The position numbers and the translations under genes were made by a program. Shown here one piece after another: positions 6,364-7,505 of a stretch of DNA of 7,505 nucleotides. Each line of letters starts with the position of its first letter. The first letter of the stretch is position 1. A model generated the notes under the pieces. That model made no database searches and had not been told where the DNA came from. It saw only the letters and a program-made list of their open reading frames with translations. This DNA comes from Pseudomonadota bacterium (GTDB lineage: Bacteria; Pseudomonadota; Alphaproteobacteria; Rhizobiales; Rhizobiaceae). Location of the stretch: NCBI GenBank assembly GCA_023416545.1, contig JAEZHO010000216.1:1-7505 (forward strand). Reading direction: 5' to 3'.

Positions 6364-7505
6364 TATTCTGGTCGTGGACGACGAGGTCGACATCCGCGAG
6401 ATCGTCTCCGGAATCCTGTCCGACGAGGGGCACGAGACACGCACGGCGCACGACAGCGACAGCGCGCTTGCCGCCATCTCCGACCGCGTGCCGCGGCTGG
6501 TCTTCCTCGACATCTGGATGCAGGGCTCGAAGCTCGACGGACTTGCACTGCTCGACGAGATCAAGAGCCGGCATCCGGACCTTCCCGTCGTGATGATTTC
6601 CGGCCACGGCAACATCGAGACGGCCGTTTCGGCGATCAAGCGCGGGGCGTTCGATTTCATCGAAAAGCCGTTCAAGGCCGACCGGCTGATCCTGATCGCC
6701 GAGCGGGCTCTGGAAAATTCGAAGCTGAAGCGCGAGGTGAGCGAACTGAAGCGGCGAACGGGCGATGCGGTCGAGCTGGTCGGCACCTCGGTCGCCGTCT
6801 CGCAGCTTCGCCAGACCATCGACAAGGTCGCGCCCACCAACAGCCGCATCATGATCCTCGGCCCTTCCGGGTCCGGTAAGGAACTCGTCGCCCGGATGAT
6901 CCACCGCAAGTCGTCGCGCGCCAGCGGGCCCTTCGTCGCCCTCAACGCCGCGACGATAACGCCCGACCGGATGGAGATCGCCCTGTTCGGCACCGAGGGC
7001 GGGCCCGGCCAGGCGCGCAAGATCGGCGCCCTGGAAGAGGCCCATCGCGGCATTCTCTACCTCGACGAGGTAGGCGAAATGCCGCGCGAGACCCAGAACA
7101 AGATCCTTCGCGTCCTCGTCGACCAGCAGTTCGAGCGGGTCGGCGGATCGAAGCGGGTCAAGGTGGACGTCCGGATCATCTCGTCGACGGCATACAATCT
7201 GGAGAGCCTGATCGCCGAGAGCATCTTCCGCGAGGATCTCTACCACCGGCTCGCCGTCGTGCCCGTCAAGGTGCCGGCACTGGCCGAGCGGCGCGAGGAT
7301 ATCCCCTTCCTCGTCGACATGTTCATGCGCCAGATTTCCGAGCAGGCCGGCATCCGTACCCGCCGCATCGGCGAGGATGCCATGGCGGTCCTGCAGGCCC
7401 ACGACTGGCCGGGCAATATCCGCCAGCTTCGCAACAACATCGAACGGCTGATGATCCTGGCGCGGGGCGACAGCCACGACGCGGTCATTTCCGCCGACAT
7501 GCTGC
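6353..7505 (+). CDS. ntrX: Response regulator NtrX, 3' end beyond window
   Basis: The frame is open from an ATG at 6353 to the window end, giving 384 residues. NtrX is usually about 450, so the C-terminal Fis-type helix-turn-helix is missing only because of the window edge. The receiver domain (about 1-120) has D9-D10-E11, phospho-acceptor Asp53 in FLDIWMQGSKLDG, Ser83 and Lys105 in EKPF. The AAA+ domain (about 140-375) has Walker A GPSGSGKE (170-177), Walker B ILYLDEVGEMP with D238-E239, FREDLYHRL (292-300) and WPGNIRQLRNNIERL (352-366). Where NtrC has GAFTGA, this protein reads LFGTEGGPGQARKIGALEEA (211-230), so the sigma-54 contact loop is absent, as in other alphaproteobacterial NtrX. It probably regulates by direct DNA binding at non-sigma-54 promoters. 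The start has AGGGA about 8 bp upstream and overlaps ntrY by 11 bp, implying coupled translation with its kinase. Confidence 0.96.
   Translation, partial: MASDILVVDDEVDIREIVSGILSDEGHETRTAHDSDSALAAISDRVPRLVFLDIWMQGSKLDGLALLDEIKSRHPDLPVVMISGHGNIETAVSAIKRGAFDFIEKPFKADRLILIAERALENSKLKREVSELKRRTGDAVELVGTSVAVSQLRQTIDKVAPTNSRIMILGPSGSGKELVARMIHRKSSRASGPFVALNAATITPDRMEIALFGTEGGPGQARKIGALEEAHRGILYLDEVGEMPRETQNKILRVLVDQQFERVGGSKRVKVDVRIISSTAYNLESLIAESIFREDLYHRLAVVPVKVPALAERREDIPFLVDMFMRQISEQAGIRTRRIGEDAMAVLQAHDWPGNIRQLRNNIERLMILARGDSHDAVISADML

Noticed and set aside
4087..7053. Very long minus-strand open frame (988 codons) opposite ntrY and ntrX
   Set aside because: It lies opposite two well-defined genes, and its translation is rich in Arg, Asp, His and Gly with low-complexity charged runs and no recognisable domain. 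This is the usual mirror frame of GC-biased codons.
1..7505. Novel defence, mobile or secondary-metabolism system
   Set aside because: Every gene belongs to a conserved core locus with intact family motifs. There are no transposase, integrase, CRISPR-like repeats, tRNA attachment site or visible composition shift.

Overview
The window carries the conserved nitrogen-regulation locus of an alphaproteobacterium, most likely of the Rhizobiaceae (Rhizobium, Sinorhizobium, Shinella and relatives). This rests on gene order (ispD/ispDF divergent from nifR3/dusB-ntrB-ntrC, followed by ntrY-ntrX), high GC content with GC-rich third codon positions, and protein motifs that match rhizobial NtrB, NtrC, NtrY and NtrX as I know them. 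No database search was run.

Layout: positions 1-161 (minus strand) hold the 5' end of an IspD-type gene of isoprenoid synthesis. A 178-bp divergent intergenic region (162-339) follows, with weak promoter-like elements and a GGGCAC/GTGCCC inverted repeat. From 340 to 3931 runs a tightly coupled operon: dusB/nifR3 (tRNA dihydrouridine synthase, TTG start), ntrB (cytosolic PAS-histidine kinase) and ntrC (sigma-54 activator). Both junctions inside the operon are 4-bp ATGA overlaps. A 161-bp spacer (3932-4092) lacks a recognisable intrinsic terminator. It contains a cluster of CGTTGC/GCAACG half-sites, a CAA-N4-TTG motif like that reported for NtrX, and two GTTGACAC sequences. ntrY (4093-6363, membrane kinase) and ntrX (6353 to the window end, response regulator, truncated by the window) then overlap by 11 bp.

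Together the genes form two paralogous two-component systems. NtrB/NtrC senses intracellular nitrogen status, normally through GlnB/GlnK, and activates sigma-54 promoters for nitrogen assimilation. NtrY/NtrX is a membrane-linked pair tied to nitrogen, nitrate and redox responses. Here NtrX has an AAA+ domain without the GAFTGA sigma-54 contact loop, so it is predicted to act differently from NtrC.

This is a conserved core-genome region. I see no mobile element, CRISPR array, RNA gene or new defence-like system. The points worth a second look are in the two intergenic regions and in the ntrY/ntrX overlap.
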